The notes: generated from the sequence alone by a model not told the origin. A DNA stretch of 7,468 nucleotides from Lysobacterales bacterium UBA5700 (GCA_002420085.1 DIHI01000111.1:28361-35828), one strand, 5' to 3'; positions 1 through 6,271 are shown, counted from the stretch's first letter. Numbers and translations: made by a program.

Positions 1-1
1 T

Positions 2-58
2 CGGGTCAGTGCGGTGCGGCTCGATTTCGGACGCATCCGGGAGATCATCGGAAGATGA
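2..58 (+). CDS. Possible 3' end of an unidentified gene (partial)
   Basis: Reading in frame from base 2 gives an open stretch of 18 codons, RVSAVRLDFGRIREIIGR, ending in TGA at 56-58. Thirteen of the 18 codons end in G or C, against about half in the neighbouring frame 1, and the peptide looks like a natural protein terminus. No family can be recognised from so little. If real, it converges on the VOC gene with 31 bp between the stops, and the hairpin at 27-75 would overlap its end. It could equally be chance. Confidence 0.3.
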   Translation, partial: RVSAVRLDFGRIREIIGR

Positions 59-75
59 TCATCGGATGCGTCCGA
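27..75. repeat. Long imperfect hairpin with GGAA loop, 3' of VOC gene
   Basis: The outer arms TCGGACGCATCCG (27-39) and CGGATGCGTCCGA (63-75) are exact reverse complements over 13 bp. Inside them GATCATC (43-49) and GATGATC (54-60) form a second perfect 7-bp stem closed by GGAA (50-53), a GNRA-type tetraloop. A small internal loop (40-42/61-62) separates the stems. The hairpin starts 14 nt past the VOC stop when read on the - strand. Neither side carries a T-tract, so it is not a canonical intrinsic terminator. It may be a 3'-end stabiliser or Rho-stop structure, or a copy of a REP-like dispersed repeat. Confidence 0.6.
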
Positions 76-89
76 GCGACCGGCCTGCC

Positions 90-464
90 TCAGTCGGCAT
101 TCCAGAAATAGGCGTTGAGCTTGTTGCCGTCGAGATCACGGAAATAGCCGGCATAGAAACCAGGCATCCGTTCGCCAGGGGCGCCCTCGTCGCTGCCACC
201 CAGTTGCAATGCCTTGGCATGCAGGGCATCGACCAGCGCCGGGCTATCGACCTTGAGCGCGACCATCACGCCATTGCCGACGGTTGCCGGGTTGCCGTCG
301 AACGGCCGGGTGATGCCGAGACCGCCACCGCCGGCATCGGTCATCCAGGCCACGAAGGTATCGGCCTCCATGAACCGCTTGCCGCCGATCTCGGCCAGCA
401 GGGCATCGTAGAAGGCCGCTGCACGCGGGATGTCGTTGGAACCCAGGGTGACGTATCCGATCAT
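90..464 (-). CDS. VOC (glyoxalase/bleomycin-resistance fold) family protein
   Basis: This 124-residue protein has the length of a single VOC-superfamily unit made of two beta-alpha-beta-beta-beta modules. The first module opens with MIGYVTLGSNDIPRAAAFYD (1-20). The second shows NPATVGNGVMVALKVDS (58-74) and ends in the fold's signature FYAGYFRDLDGNKLNAY (103-119). Metal-dependent glyoxalase I uses His and Glu ligands. Here the N-terminal position reads GYV and the last-strand position after DGNKL is Asn117 instead of Glu, so the protein probably does not bind metal in the glyoxalase manner. Its substrate cannot be told. The start is backed by GGAG (complement of 471-474) six bases upstream. 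It is transcribed alone, diverging from the dienelactone hydrolase gene. Confidence 0.88.
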   Translation of the reverse strand: MIGYVTLGSNDIPRAAAFYDALLAEIGGKRFMEADTFVAWMTDAGGGGLGITRPFDGNPATVGNGVMVALKVDSPALVDALHAKALQLGGSDEGAPGERMPGFYAGYFRDLDGNKLNAYFWNAD

Positions 465-828
465 GTTCTGCTCCGGTTGGATGGTGGGTCGGGTGCGGCT
501 TGGCTATCGATTCGGTGCCACTCCGCCCGATCTGCGCGGGCCGGGATCGGCACGGCGGTACTCTATCAGGTCGGAGAAACGCCAATGCCATGGGCCTGAC
601 GTCGGCTGCGCCACCCGGGCTTCCAGCGTGTACCCCTGCCGGCGCGGTTCTCCGACCCGCCCGAGCCAATGCTGGTGAACCGATCGATCGCGCAACATCG
701 GCACGGTCGGACGACAGCGGAAATCGACTCGGTTATCCTGGATCGCCAGGCTTCATGCGTGGGTCGCAGCCGGGCTCGACCACCCGATCGCAGCCACTCC
801 AGATTACCCCACCGCCGAGGAATTCCTC
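465..828. other. Divergent intergenic region (364 bp)
   Basis: This spacer separates two divergent starts and should hold both promoters. All frames that stay open here have arginine/proline/serine-rich translations with no recognisable fold and overlap one another, so I call no gene. For the + strand, ACGACA (711-716) and TATCCT (734-739) are spaced 17 bp and match sigma-70 boxes at 4/6 each, which is only suggestive. Three CGATCG palindromes lie at 681, 685 and 785. I see no convincing riboswitch or terminator. Confidence 0.5.
817..822 (+). promoter_or_regulatory. Ribosome binding site of the dienelactone hydrolase gene
   Basis: GAGGAA lies six bases before ATG 829. It is the only good Shine-Dalgarno near the gene's 5' end and favours Met1 over the internal Met19, which has none. 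This matters because starting at Met19 would place the twin arginines at the very N-terminus of a classic Tat signal. Confidence 0.75.
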
Positions 829-1716
829 ATGACCGTGGATCGTCGCGCCATCCATCTCTACAACGACTACATCCACGGCAGCATGGCCCGCCGGGACTTC
901 CTCGCCCGCCTGATCGGCATCGCCGGCAGTGCCGCTGCCGCCACCGCCCTGCTGTCGGTGCTGGAGCCGAACCATGCGCATGCCCGCCAGGTTGCCGAAC
1001 ATGACCCTCGGGTACATGCCGAGCGTGTGCGCTATCCCGGCGTCGATGGCCCGGTGAACGCCTATCTGGCGCGGCCCGCCACGCCGAGCGGTCCGCTGCC
1101 CGCCGTTCTGGTGATTCACGAGAATCGCGGTCTGAACCCCCACATTGAGGATGTCGCCCGCCGACTGGCCCTGGCCGGTTATCTGGCTTTGGCGCCCGAC
1201 GGACTCAGTGTCGCCGGCGGTGCGCCGACCGATCAGGAGCAGGCGCGTGACCTGTTCGCCGCCACCGATCGTGCCCGCATCGATGCCGATGTCATGGCCG
1301 GCATCCCCTTCCTGAGTGGTTCGGCCCTGACCGACCATGGCGGCGGCAATGGCCGGGTCGGCGCGGTCGGCTTCTGTTACGGCGGCGGCATCGCCCTGCG
1401 TTGCGCTGCCGAGTTCCCGGATGCCACTGGTGCTGCCGTCTGTTTCTACGGCCGGGCACTCACCGCCGAGCAGGTCGCTCGGGTGAAGGCTCCGCTGACC
1501 CTGCACTATGCCGGTGAAGACCCGCGCATCAATGCCGACATCCCGGAGTTCCGTCGCGTGCTCGACGCCAACCGGGTCGCCTACAGCCTGCACATGTATC
1601 CCGGCACGCAACACGGCTTCCACAACGATGCCAGCGCCGCCCGTTACGACCCGGCAGCGGCGGCGTTGGCCTGGCAGCGGACCCTCGCCTTCTTCGATCA
1701 TCACCTGAAGTCCTGA
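829..1716 (+). CDS. Dienelactone hydrolase family protein (YghX-like) with Tat-like N-terminus
   Basis: This 295-residue alpha/beta hydrolase has the dienelactone hydrolase catalytic set. The nucleophile is Cys183 in GFCYGGG, with Asp231 in AGEDPR and His262 in GTQHGFH. Glu98 in VIHENRGL sits where the family's cysteine-gating glutamate does. Residues 1-52 are an extra N-terminal segment in which ARRDFLARL (20-28) is followed by a hydrophobic alanine-rich stretch and HAHA near residue 52, resembling a twin-arginine export signal preceded by 18 residues. YghX-type members carry this kind of extension. The likely chemistry is hydrolysis of a lactone or ester; the natural substrate is not known. 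A GAGGAA site supports the start. The GT9 gene follows after 36 bp in the same direction, so co-transcription is possible, though no functional link is evident. Confidence 0.9.
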   Translation: MTVDRRAIHLYNDYIHGSMARRDFLARLIGIAGSAAAATALLSVLEPNHAHARQVAEHDPRVHAERVRYPGVDGPVNAYLARPATPSGPLPAVLVIHENRGLNPHIEDVARRLALAGYLALAPDGLSVAGGAPTDQEQARDLFAATDRARIDADVMAGIPFLSGSALTDHGGGNGRVGAVGFCYGGGIALRCAAEFPDATGAAVCFYGRALTAEQVARVKAPLTLHYAGEDPRINADIPEFRRVLDANRVAYSLHMYPGTQHGFHNDASAARYDPAAAALAWQRTLAFFDHHLKS

Positions 1717-1752
1717 TCGGCGAACGCGCTGGCGAACCGAGATGCCGACACC

Positions 1753-2781
1753 GTGATCGCATTCCCCGGCAGTGAGCGCCGGTCGGGCAGCGAGCATCCA
1801 GCGCCGGTGCTGGTCCGCCTGCCCAACTACGTCGGCGACAGTGTCATGGCCTGGCCGGCACTGGCGCGTCTGATTGCCGCCGGCCTGCACCCCAGCCTGC
1901 TCGGCCCACGCTGGGCGGCCGATCTGTTCGCCGGCTCCGGACTGGCGATCGATCCCTATCCACGCGGACTCGGTGCCCGACTGACCACCCTGCGGCACGT
2001 GGCACAGCGGAGCGGTGGCAGACGCATCCTGCTGCTGACCCACAGTTTCAGCAGCGCGCTGGAAGCACGGCTGGCGGGTCTGGCAGCGATCGGTTTCCGC
2101 AAGGACGGGCGTGGCCCGCTGCTGACCACCTCGATGGGCGTGTTTCCGCGTGGCCATCAGGTCGATGCCTACTGGCGGTTGGCCGATGGCCTGTGTCCAC
2201 CGGCAGCCGCGCCGGATACGGTCCGACTGCCGATCACCGAAACCGCCCGAGCGGCCGCCCGCGCTCGCCTGGAAGCGGCCGGAATTGCCGATCGGTTCGT
2301 CCTGCTGTGTCCGCAATCTGGCGGTCGCCATCAGGGCCACGACAAGGACTGGCCGGCGTTTCCGGACCTGGCCGACGCACTCGAACGACACGGACTGATC
2401 ACGGTCGCCACACCGGGCCCAGGCGAGGCCGAAGGCCAGCGACAGCGGTTGGTCAGAACCCGCATCCTGGATGGCCTGGGCCTGCTAGACGTGGCCGCGA
2501 TTGCCGAACAGGCGGCACTGGTCATCGCCAACGACTGCGGGCTCGGTCATGTCGCTGCGGCTGCGGGCACTCCGATCCTCAGTCTGTTCGGCCACACCGA
2601 CCCGGATCGCACCCGACCACGCTCACCGGTGGCCGAGGTTCTCGGCGGTACCGGCTGGCCCAGTCTCGACCAGACCCTGGCGCTGGCCCAACGCATGCTC
2701 GCCAGCAGTGCCGAACCGCGTCAGCCGTGCTTGGCCAGCCAGGCATCGCGATCGCACTCGTACCACAGTTGCGGCCCGTAG
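1753..2781 (+). CDS. Glycosyltransferase family 9 protein (ADP-heptose:LPS heptosyltransferase-like)
   Basis: This 342-residue protein has the GT9 layout. VRLPNYVGDSVMAWPAL (21-37) is the N-terminal acceptor-side motif, with Asp29 the likely catalytic base. CPQSGGR (186-192) and the following KDWP (198-201) sit at the nucleotide-sugar side. NDCGLGHVAAAAGTPILSLFG (260-280), with HTDPDRTRP after it, is the strongly conserved C-terminal donor-binding block seen in WaaC/WaaF. Such enzymes add heptose to the lipopolysaccharide inner core at the cytoplasmic face of the inner membrane. The start is uncertain: GTG 1753 follows a weak CGAGA, while GTG 1807 would begin just before the VRLPNYVGD motif. 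The frame is the same as the preceding hydrolase and opens at its stop. The last 20 or so residues overlap the convergent acetyltransferase gene and look like read-through tail. No other LPS gene is in view, so the exact sugar and acceptor are open. Confidence 0.88.
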   Translation: MIAFPGSERRSGSEHPAPVLVRLPNYVGDSVMAWPALARLIAAGLHPSLLGPRWAADLFAGSGLAIDPYPRGLGARLTTLRHVAQRSGGRRILLLTHSFSSALEARLAGLAAIGFRKDGRGPLLTTSMGVFPRGHQVDAYWRLADGLCPPAAAPDTVRLPITETARAAARARLEAAGIADRFVLLCPQSGGRHQGHDKDWPAFPDLADALERHGLITVATPGPGEAEGQRQRLVRTRILDGLGLLDVAAIAEQAALVIANDCGLGHVAAAAGTPILSLFGHTDPDRTRPRSPVAEVLGGTGWPSLDQTLALAQRMLASSAEPRQPCLASQASRSHSYHSCGP

Positions 2782-3320
2782 GCGGCATAGGCCGGGTGCG
2801 CGAACCAGCGCAGCCCACCCGGATGCAGTCCACACTTCAGCAAGACCCGTTGCGATCCGAGGTTTCCTGGATCGGTGATACCGACGATGGTGGGCAGGCG
2901 CAGGCACTCGAAGCCATAACGGATCAGCACACGGCTCATCTCGGTGGCATAGCCCTGCCCCCAGAACTCGGGAAACAGGCGATAACCGATCTGGATGTGG
3001 GATTCGCCATGCATGTGGTTGAGCGCATGCATGCCGATGCAGCGGCCGGAATCGGACGCCAGGGTCGCCCAGATGCCGAGTCCCGGATGCGCCTGGTAAT
3101 AGTCGAGAATCCGCTCGCGCAGCATGATCGCGCTGGCATCCGACGACATCGGGCCACCCATGTGCTGCATCACCGCCGGATCGCGGTTGAGCCGATCGAG
3201 CAGATCGAAGTCGTCCGGCTCGAAGCGCCGCAGATGCAGGCGCGCGGTCGCCACTGGCGGCACCGTCCAGGTGACTGCGCCGCCGATCTGGTCGTCGTTC
3301 ATCGGCGCGATTTCGCTCAT
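2721..3320 (-). CDS. GNAT family N-acetyltransferase (RimJ/RimL type)
   Basis: This 199-residue protein is a typical Acetyltransf_3 enzyme, which transfers acetyl from acetyl-CoA to an amine. Residues 25-48 (TARLHLRRFEPDDFDLLDRLNRD) are the family opening. IQIGYRLFPEFWGQGYATE (109-127) contains the acetyl-CoA pyrophosphate-binding loop WGQGYA. ITDPGNLGSQRVLLKCGL (148-165) is the conserved Asn-containing segment followed by the 'Cys/Gly-Leu' turn. The substrate cannot be inferred: relatives modify ribosomal-protein N-termini, polyamines or drugs. Its ATG overlaps the stop of the upstream membrane-protein gene as ATGA (3317-3320) and has no good Shine-Dalgarno of its own, so translation is probably coupled. 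Met7 is an alternative start. Its 3' end overlaps the convergent GT9 gene by 61 bp. Confidence 0.92.
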   Translation of the reverse strand: MSEIAPMNDDQIGGAVTWTVPPVATARLHLRRFEPDDFDLLDRLNRDPAVMQHMGGPMSSDASAIMLRERILDYYQAHPGLGIWATLASDSGRCIGMHALNHMHGESHIQIGYRLFPEFWGQGYATEMSRVLIRYGFECLRLPTIVGITDPGNLGSQRVLLKCGLHPGGLRWFAHPAYAAYGPQLWYECDRDAWLAKHG

Positions 3321-4087
3321 GGCGACAGGCGCGGCCAGGCCGAGCCGTCGATGATTTCTCGATAACCATGCCAGGCGGCATAGGCGAGCCAGGGCATCAC
3401 CACGACCAGACCGATGAAGGCGGTGGCGAAACCGACCACCGTCAGCAACACGATCAGCAGCGCCCAGACCAGGGCGGCACCGCGATTGCGCAGCACGGCA
3501 TGGATGCTGGACAGGCAGGCGGTGACCATATCGACCCCACGATCAGCGATCATCGGCAATGAAAAGGCGGCTGTGGCGAAAGTGAGTGTCGCAAACACCG
3601 CACCCACCATCGAGCCGATCGTCAACAGTTCGATCAGTGCCGATCGATCGCCCGGCTCGACCGGAATCAGGGCATACAGCACCATCCCGGCCCGCGACCA
3701 GACCAGCAGGATGACCAGCAGCAACAGGGCGAACACGCCCGCCTGGCCGACGACTCGACGGACCAGGGTGAACGAGTGATCGAGTGTCGGAGCCCGCCCG
3801 GCCTCGCGCTCGCGACTGACCGAGTACAGACCGACCGCCAGCAGGGGCGCGACGAACACGAACCCCGACAGCAGCAGAGACAACAGGGCGAACCGACCCA
3901 GCGACCAGGCCAGGACCGAGATCGCCAGACTCGCCAGCGCGATCACCACCCCATACAGCAGCGACAGGCCCGGTGCCGATCGGTAATCGCGCCAGCCGGC
4001 CGCCAGCCAGTGCAGCGGTCGGCTCAACGGAACCACCCGACAGGGCGCCACCAGCCCGCGATCGCCTTCACTCGTATCCGTGTTCAT
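3317..4087 (-). CDS. DUF2189 domain-containing integral membrane protein
   Basis: This 256-residue hydrophobic protein matches the DUF2189 pattern. It has RPLHWLAAGWRDYRSAPGLSLLYG (23-46) at the N-terminus, then FSLPMIADRGVDMVTACLSSI (175-195) and a C-terminal MPWLAYAAWHGYREI (231-245), all landmarks of the family. Membrane segments by eye are about 41-62, 66-90, 114-141, 154-178 and 204-232. The function is unknown; some relatives have been loosely described as cytochrome c oxidase-associated, which I cannot support here. The frame stays open to 4177, but ATG 4087 is preferred. It begins an acidic, plausible N-terminus (MNTDTSEGD), GGGG and AGGG lie 8 and 3 bases upstream, and the extra residues above it (GRRGCAVVCC...) look non-coding. 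It is first in a two-gene unit with the acetyltransferase. Confidence 0.87.
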   Translation of the reverse strand: MNTDTSEGDRGLVAPCRVVPLSRPLHWLAAGWRDYRSAPGLSLLYGVVIALASLAISVLAWSLGRFALLSLLLSGFVFVAPLLAVGLYSVSREREAGRAPTLDHSFTLVRRVVGQAGVFALLLLVILLVWSRAGMVLYALIPVEPGDRSALIELLTIGSMVGAVFATLTFATAAFSLPMIADRGVDMVTACLSSIHAVLRNRGAALVWALLIVLLTVVGFATAFIGLVVVMPWLAYAAWHGYREIIDGSAWPRLSP

Positions 4088-4327
4088 CAGCCCTGCCCCG
4101 ATCAGTCGGTCGCCTGTTGGTCGAATCCCGACAAGCCTCTTTCGACAACACACCACGGCACAGCCACGACGCCCCACCGATCGGTGTCGAGTGGCCGCTC
4201 ATCCGACCACCTCGATCGGCATCATGCCAGTCCGCTGCGGCCTCCGCGAGGTCGTCCGATCGAAGGCCGGCTTCCGCCATCGATCTACACCATCACGCCG
4301 GATCATGCATCCTGGCCGACAGGGCAT

Positions 4328-4357
4328 TTGCTGCATCGCGTCAATGCGCGCGATAAT
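4328..4357 (+). promoter_or_regulatory. Candidate sigma-70 promoter of the thiolase gene
   Basis: The -10 box GATAAT (4352-4357) matches TATAAT at 5/6. Eighteen bases upstream TTGCTG (4328-4333) keeps only the TTG of the -35 box. Transcription would begin near 4364, giving a leader of about 40 nt. A GCGATCGC palindrome (4361-4368) covers the predicted start point and could be a regulator site or simply one of the many copies of this word. Confidence 0.45.
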
Positions 4358-4390
4358 CGGGCGATCGCGGTTGCCGCCGCCTTTCGACAG

Positions 4391-4395
4391 TGGAG
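4391..4395 (+). promoter_or_regulatory. Ribosome binding site of the thiolase gene
   Basis: TGGAG lies seven bases before ATG 4403. It fixes the start in a frame that otherwise stays open for 209 more codons upstream, and the protein from this ATG begins exactly where thiolases begin (MSEIVITGAKRTAIG). Confidence 0.7.
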
Positions 4396-4402
4396 TGTTG
4401 CC

Positions 4403-5578
4403 ATGAGCGAGATCGTCATCACTGGTGCCAAGCGCACCGCCATCGGCTCGATGCTGGGCCAGTTCACCGGCGTGCCGACGCCGACCCTGGGCGCCGCTGC
4501 GATCAAGGCGGCACTGACGCAATCGGGCCTGCAACCCGACGTGATCGACGAGGTGCTGTTGGGCTGCGTGCTGCCGGCCGGCCTCGGTCAGGCGCCGGCA
4601 CGTCAGGCGGCACTGGCCGCCGGCCTGCCACTGTCGGCCGGGTGTACCACGCTGAACAAGGTCTGCGGATCGGGCATGAAGGCGATCATGCTGGCCCACG
4701 ACCTGATCCGGATCGGCTCGGCCCAGGTGGTGGTTGCCGGCGGCATGGAATCGATGACCAATGCCCCGCACCTGCTGAACGGCTCGCGCACCGGCATCCG
4801 CTACGGCAGCGCCGAATTCATCGATCACATGGCCTGGGATGGCCTGACCGATCCGTACCAGAAGCAGTCGATGGGTCTGTTCGGCGAGATGTGCTCGACC
4901 GAGCATGGCTTCACGCGCGAGGCCCAGGACGCCTTCGCAGCCGAGAGCGTGCGTCGTGCGCTGGCCGCCCAGGCATCGGGCGCGTTCGCATCGGAAATCA
5001 CGCCGGTCGTGGTCTCCGGCCGCAAGGGCGATGTCACGATCGATACCGATGAGGAGCCGGGCCGGTGCAATCTCGACAAGATTCCGACCCTGCGACCGGC
5101 GTTCAAGAAGGACGGCACGATCACCGCTGCCAGTTCGTCCAGCATTTCCGATGGCGCTGCCGCCACCGTGGTGATGTCCGCAGCCACCGCTGAACGGCTC
5201 GGTGCCACCCCGCTGGCACGGATCGTCGGTCACGCCAGCCATGCCCAGGCACCGGAGTGGTTCACCACGGCCCCGGTCGAGGCGATCGGCAAGCTGCTGG
5301 CCAAGGTCGGCTGGTCGGTCGGCGAAGTCGATCTGTTCGAGGTCAACGAAGCGTTCGCCTGCGTCGCCATGACTCCGCTCAAGGTCCACGGCATCCCGTC
5401 CGATCGGCTGAATGTCCACGGCGGTGCCTGTGCGCTCGGCCATCCGATCGGCGCCAGCGGCGCCCGAATCGTGGTCACCCTGCTCAATGCCATGGCCTTG
5501 CGCGGCGCCCGCCGTGGAGTGGCAGCGATCTGCATTGGCGGTGGCGAGGCGACCGCGATTGCCGTCGAGCGGCTGTGA
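4403..5578 (+). CDS. Acetyl-CoA C-acetyltransferase (thiolase, EC 2.3.1.9 type)
   Basis: This 391-residue protein is a full-length biosynthetic-type thiolase. The acyl-accepting Cys88 lies in LNKVCGSGMKAIM. Asn315 is in EVNEAFA, His347 in GGACALGHPIGASGAR and the second catalytic Cys377 in AICIGGGEA, so all active-site residues are present at the expected positions. It should interconvert two acetyl-CoA and acetoacetyl-CoA in the cytoplasm, as a homotetramer like relatives. Lying two genes before methylcrotonyl-CoA carboxylase beta, it probably serves breakdown of leucine-derived acetoacetate (after activation to acetoacetyl-CoA) or of short fatty acids; a role in polyhydroxyalkanoate precursor supply cannot be excluded. 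No phaB or phaC is in view. The gene seems to be transcribed alone from the promoter at 4328-4357. No strong terminator follows it. Confidence 0.95.
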   Translation: MSEIVITGAKRTAIGSMLGQFTGVPTPTLGAAAIKAALTQSGLQPDVIDEVLLGCVLPAGLGQAPARQAALAAGLPLSAGCTTLNKVCGSGMKAIMLAHDLIRIGSAQVVVAGGMESMTNAPHLLNGSRTGIRYGSAEFIDHMAWDGLTDPYQKQSMGLFGEMCSTEHGFTREAQDAFAAESVRRALAAQASGAFASEITPVVVSGRKGDVTIDTDEEPGRCNLDKIPTLRPAFKKDGTITAASSSSISDGAAATVVMSAATAERLGATPLARIVGHASHAQAPEWFTTAPVEAIGKLLAKVGWSVGEVDLFEVNEAFACVAMTPLKVHGIPSDRLNVHGGACALGHPIGASGARIVVTLLNAMALRGARRGVAAICIGGGEATAIAVERL

Positions 5579-5619
5579 CCGATCAGCCGAGCGACTGACA
5601 TCCGGCCCGATGAAGGCCA

Positions 5620-5650
5620 TTGACAGCCACCGGGCATTTGGTGCTAGATT
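5620..5650 (+). promoter_or_regulatory. Strong sigma-70 promoter of the lipoprotein gene
   Basis: TTGACA (5620-5625) is a perfect -35 box. TAGATT (5645-5650) is a 4/6 -10 box preceded by TG one base away (TGC, 5642-5644), which makes it an extended -10. The spacer is 19 bp, slightly long; the TG element can compensate. Transcription should start near 5657, giving a leader of about 25 nt. This is the best promoter match in the window and starts only 41 bp after the thiolase stop. Confidence 0.72.
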
Positions 5651-5663
5651 GAGAGCTTGTCCC

Positions 5664-5671
5664 GAGGGGAG
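5664..5671 (+). promoter_or_regulatory. Ribosome binding site of the lipoprotein gene
   Basis: GAGGGGAG lies ten bases before ATG 5682. It selects this ATG over the open frame further upstream, which in any case overlaps the end of the thiolase gene. Confidence 0.65.
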
Positions 5672-5681
5672 TCACCGCACC

Positions 5682-6017
5682 ATGAAACTCAACGTGAAGC
5701 TGAAACTGCTGTCGCTGTTGCTGTCCGTATTCGCCCTGGCTGCCTGTTCCGGCCAGGCACCCGAGGCCCCGGCCGAAGCCGCGCCGGAACCGGCGGCTCA
5801 ACCCGCTGCCGAGCCTGCCCCGGCACCCGCTGCTGAAGCCACGGTCGAGTCGGCGGCTGGTGAAGCCGGCACCGAACTCGAACAGGCTGCCGGTGAAGCG
5901 GCGGAAGCCGTCGAATCGGTCGAAGAAGCCGCCGAGACGATCGAGGAAGCGGTCGATGAGGCTGCTGACGACGCCGAAGCCGCAGAGCCCGAAGTCGAGT
6001 CCGAGCAGGGCACCTGA
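5682..6017 (+). CDS. Small Ala/Glu/Pro-rich acidic lipoprotein, function unknown
   Basis: The protein has 111 residues. Residues 1-21 are a signal peptide with Lys2, Lys6 and Lys8, a leucine-rich core and the lipobox LAAC, so Cys22 should be lipidated and the protein membrane-anchored. The residue after Cys is Ser23, not Asp, which favours sorting to the outer membrane if Lol rules apply. The mature 90 residues are about 30 Ala, 23 Glu and 9 Pro, with three Asp and no Lys, Arg, His or aromatic residue. Residues 25-50 are a proline-alanine tether. From about 66 to 101 a heptad pattern appears, with a/d positions L66, A70, A73, V77, V80, A84, I87, V91, A94, A98 and A101. This recalls the alanine-rich coiled coil of murein lipoprotein Lpp, but there is no C-terminal Lys for peptidoglycan linkage. 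It has its own promoter and terminator. No family is recognised; low sequence complexity means composition alone may mislead. Confidence 0.85.
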   Translation: MKLNVKLKLLSLLLSVFALAACSGQAPEAPAEAAPEPAAQPAAEPAPAPAAEATVESAAGEAGTELEQAAGEAAEAVESVEEAAETIEEAVDEAADDAEAAEPEVESEQGT

Positions 6018-6060
6018 TCCGGCCACGGCCACTCGATCGGGATTCACTGCCACGGTGATC

Positions 6061-6092
6061 CGGGAAAGACCCGCTTCGGCGGGTCTTTCTCG
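6061..6092 (+). terminator. Intrinsic terminator of the lipoprotein gene
   Basis: AAAGACCCGC (6065-6074) and GCGGGTCTTT (6079-6088) form a perfect 10-bp stem capped by the very stable TTCG loop (6075-6078). Pairing continues outward through 6061-6064 with 6089-6092, with one G-T pair. The 3' arm ends in TTT followed by CTCGTT, so the U-tract is short and interrupted, but stem and loop are typical. It lies 43 bp after the lipoprotein stop and isolates that gene from the carboxylase gene. The symmetric A and T ends would let it act on both strands. Confidence 0.85.
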
Positions 6093-6271
6093 TTGTGACC
6101 GATCGAAACCGCGAACCGCGCCGGATCGAACGCTGGCTGCGGTGGTGGGGGCATCCAGCCGGCGGCCCGAGTGCGACAACCGATCGTCCCGACCAACGCC
6201 CGTCTGAAGCCTGTCTGTGCGCATCGATCGGATCGGTACTGCCTCGATTCCGGGTATTTGCCTGCATTTCC

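Larger units (their letters stand above)
4088..4402. other. Divergent intergenic region (315 bp)
   Basis: This is the spacer between the DUF2189 gene (leftward) and the thiolase gene (rightward). The thiolase frame is open through all of it, but the translation is histidine/proline/arginine-rich and does not resemble thiolase, so I treat it as non-coding. It holds a candidate rightward promoter (4328-4357) and four CGATCG palindromes (4178, 4213, 4257, 4362), one of them within GCGATCGC at 4361-4368. I found no leftward promoter that stands out. Confidence 0.55.

Noticed and set aside
733..2391. 552-codon open frame on the - strand
   Set aside because: It lies opposite the hydrolase and GT9 genes, whose catalytic motifs are clear. 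Its own translation is Gly/Arg/Gln-rich without a recognisable domain. Long antisense frames are common at this G+C content.
3776..4402. 209-codon upstream extension of the thiolase frame
   Set aside because: It runs antisense to the DUF2189 gene and through the spacer, is Gln/Arg/His/Pro-rich, and a ribosome binding site plus family alignment place the start at 4403.
5120..5160. Serine run TAASSSSISDG in the thiolase where the textbook motif has TAGNASG
   Set aside because: As far as I recall, related proteobacterial thiolases commonly carry serine-rich variants here. All catalytic residues are intact, so it is not evidence of altered function.
5570..5589. Hairpin CGGCTG/CAGCCG across the thiolase stop
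   Set aside because: It has only six base pairs with an 8-nt loop and no T-tract; too weak to call a terminator.
4199..5620. 473-codon open frame on the - strand
   Set aside because: It is antisense to the complete thiolase and has no family features.
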